This document shows, one piece after another, positions 63,067 to 64,000 of a DNA stretch of 64,000 nucleotides. The translations under genes and the position numbers were made by a program. This stretch comes from Ensifer sp. MPMI2T (GTDB taxonomy: Bacteria > Pseudomonadota > Alphaproteobacteria > Rhizobiales > Rhizobiaceae). The notes beneath the pieces were generated by a model, which ran no database searches, had not been told where the DNA came from, and worked only from the letters and a program-made list of their open reading frames with translations. The stretch covers positions 1 through 64,000 of the forward strand of contig NZ_SRXN01000008.1 of assembly GCF_004827385.1 (NCBI RefSeq), written 5' to 3'. The stretch's first letter is position 1; each line of letters begins with the position of its first letter.

Positions 63067-64000
63067 CCAGCCCTGGCTGCTCTTTCTCCTGCCGCTGCCG
63101 TTCCTCGTCTGGTGGCTTCTTCCGCCCTATCGCGAGCACACGCCCGCCGTTCGCATCCCCTTCTTCAAGGATATTACAGACGCGGCGGGCGTCGGCGCGA
63201 CGGAAGGTTCCGTGGTGCCGCGATCCAATCTCGGGCAGAAGCTGATCGCTCCCGCCTGCTGGGGATTGATCGTGCTGGCGCTGGCACGCCCGCAATTCAT
63301 CGAGCCGCCGATCGAGAAGACCGAATCACAGCGCGATCTGATGCTTGCCATCGACCTTTCCCAGTCGATGGACACGCGCGATTTCCGCGATCCCGACGGA
63401 AACCTTGAGGCCCGCGTCGATGCGGTTCACAAGGTCGTCGCCGACTTCATCGGCCGCAGGCCGAGCGATCGCCTCGGCCTCATTGCGTTCGGCGACGCGC
63501 CCTACCCGCTCGTGCCCTTCACGCTCGATCATCGGACCGTGGGGGCGATCCTCGCCGATAGCCTGCCCGGCATGGCCGGGGCTCGCACTGCGCTAGGCGA
63601 CGCCATCGGCCTCGCCATCAAGATGTTCGACCAGAGCCAAGCGCCCGAAAAGGTCCTCATCCTCTTGACCGACGGCAACGATACTGCCAGCAAGATGCCG
63701 CCGGACAAGGCGGCCGACATCGCCGGCGAACGCCACATCACCATCCATGCGGTCGGGATCGGCGATCCCCATGCGGAGGGAGAACAGAAGCTCGACACCT
63801 CCGTGCTCCAGCAGATCGCAACGAAGACCGGCGGCCACTATTTCTTCGGACAGGACCAGGTCGGGCTCGAAACCATCTACGGGCTGCTCGACCAGCTGAC
63901 GCCGGCAAACCATAAGACGCTTTCCTGGCGGCCGCGCATCGAGCTGTTCCACTATCCGCTGGGTGCATCGCTCATCATCGTCGTCGCCTATCACGCCATC
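63053..64000 (+). CDS. VWA-domain membrane protein (BatA-like), 3' end outside window
   Basis: At least 316 residues, open to the window end. An N-terminal membrane pair (PWLLFLLPLPFLVWWLLPPY; LIAPACWGLIVLALARPQF) is followed by a von Willebrand A domain with the MIDAS motif DLMLAIDLSQSMDTRDF (DxSxS) and the ILLTDGNDTASK segment. A last hydrophobic stretch begins at the edge (PLGASLIIVVAY). It starts within the DUF4381 stop region (overlap 14 bases). Such BatA-type proteins belong to MoxR operons linked to stress tolerance and periplasmic protein maturation. Confidence 0.9.
   Translation, partial: MYVLDQPWLLFLLPLPFLVWWLLPPYREHTPAVRIPFFKDITDAAGVGATEGSVVPRSNLGQKLIAPACWGLIVLALARPQFIEPPIEKTESQRDLMLAIDLSQSMDTRDFRDPDGNLEARVDAVHKVVADFIGRRPSDRLGLIAFGDAPYPLVPFTLDHRTVGAILADSLPGMAGARTALGDAIGLAIKMFDQSQAPEKVLILLTDGNDTASKMPPDKAADIAGERHITIHAVGIGDPHAEGEQKLDTSVLQQIATKTGGHYFFGQDQVGLETIYGLLDQLTPANHKTLSWRPRIELFHYPLGASLIIVVAYHAI

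Noticed and set aside
60407-63295. 962-codon open frame on the minus strand
   Set aside because: Antisense to moxR, DUF58, DUF4381 and the VWA gene; low-complexity Arg/Asp/Val-rich translation typical of a shadow frame.

Overview
The window is high-GC (about 62-64%) alphaproteobacterial DNA, most likely from a Sinorhizobium/Ensifer secondary replicon (pSymB-type chromid). The basis is protein style, the catabolic/transport gene content with few core genes, and two copies of the rhizobial mosaic repeat RIME (16635-16788, 58794-58898) plus a second rhizobial palindromic repeat (46381-46480). I saw no rRNA, tRNA, transposase or CRISPR array.

Layout. 1-8046: a partial cold-shock gene, gene remnants (OST-HTH protein, MalK/UgpC-type ATPase, GH51 arabinofuranosidase), and between them an intact amino-acid uptake locus (IclR regulator, RidA, four-gene polar amino acid ABC importer) divergent from a D-threonine aldolase-like PLP enzyme, with a composite palindrome in the shared promoter. 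8090-16109: a CNNM/CBS membrane protein, a sugar-acid kinase, a sulfate importer operon (sbp-cysT-cysW-cysA) and a translationally coupled FAD-linked 2-hydroxyacid oxidase. 16115-17157: a RES/Xre toxin-antitoxin pair split by a RIME. 17237-24114: leucine/isovalerate catabolism (ivd, mccB, ridA, mccA, hmgL, methylglutaconyl-CoA hydratase), which takes isovaleryl-CoA to acetoacetate and acetyl-CoA. 24460-26265: gluconokinase, then an Lrp/LysE exporter pair.

26494-31443 holds the most interesting locus: an Xre regulator, a SARP-like/TolB-like/TPR regulator, a 72-residue Cys-free peptide, a YcaO and a TfuA. It looks like a small RiPP (possibly thioamide-forming) system. It is followed by a 78-residue unknown protein whose promoter carries three GTCACGC repeats. 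31538-32494 is a leaderless HtrA/DegP-like protease.

32716-45812 is a complete assimilatory nitrate system: nasT-nasS, a sigma-54 promoter, an ANTAR-type antitermination leader, nrtA-nrtB-nrtC (double ATPase), nirB-nirD, narB and a truncated cysG. NasS/NasT should let transcription pass the leader terminator when nitrate or nitrite is present, while NtrC/sigma-54 adds nitrogen control.

45857-54476: a NUDIX hydrolase, a mosaic repeat, a zinc alcohol dehydrogenase, and a TetR-regulated quinate/shikimate-type operon (TRAP transporter, AroE-like dehydrogenase, 3-dehydroshikimate dehydratase fused to an HPPD-like domain) that should deliver protocatechuate. 54473-64000: a slipin/NfeD pair, a membrane-anchored TolB-like/TPR regulator, a RIME, a small hypothetical gene, a formylglycine-generating-enzyme homologue and the start of a MoxR-DUF58-DUF4381-VWA operon that runs off the window. 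A repeated 13-bp motif recurs in the promoter regions of this last block.
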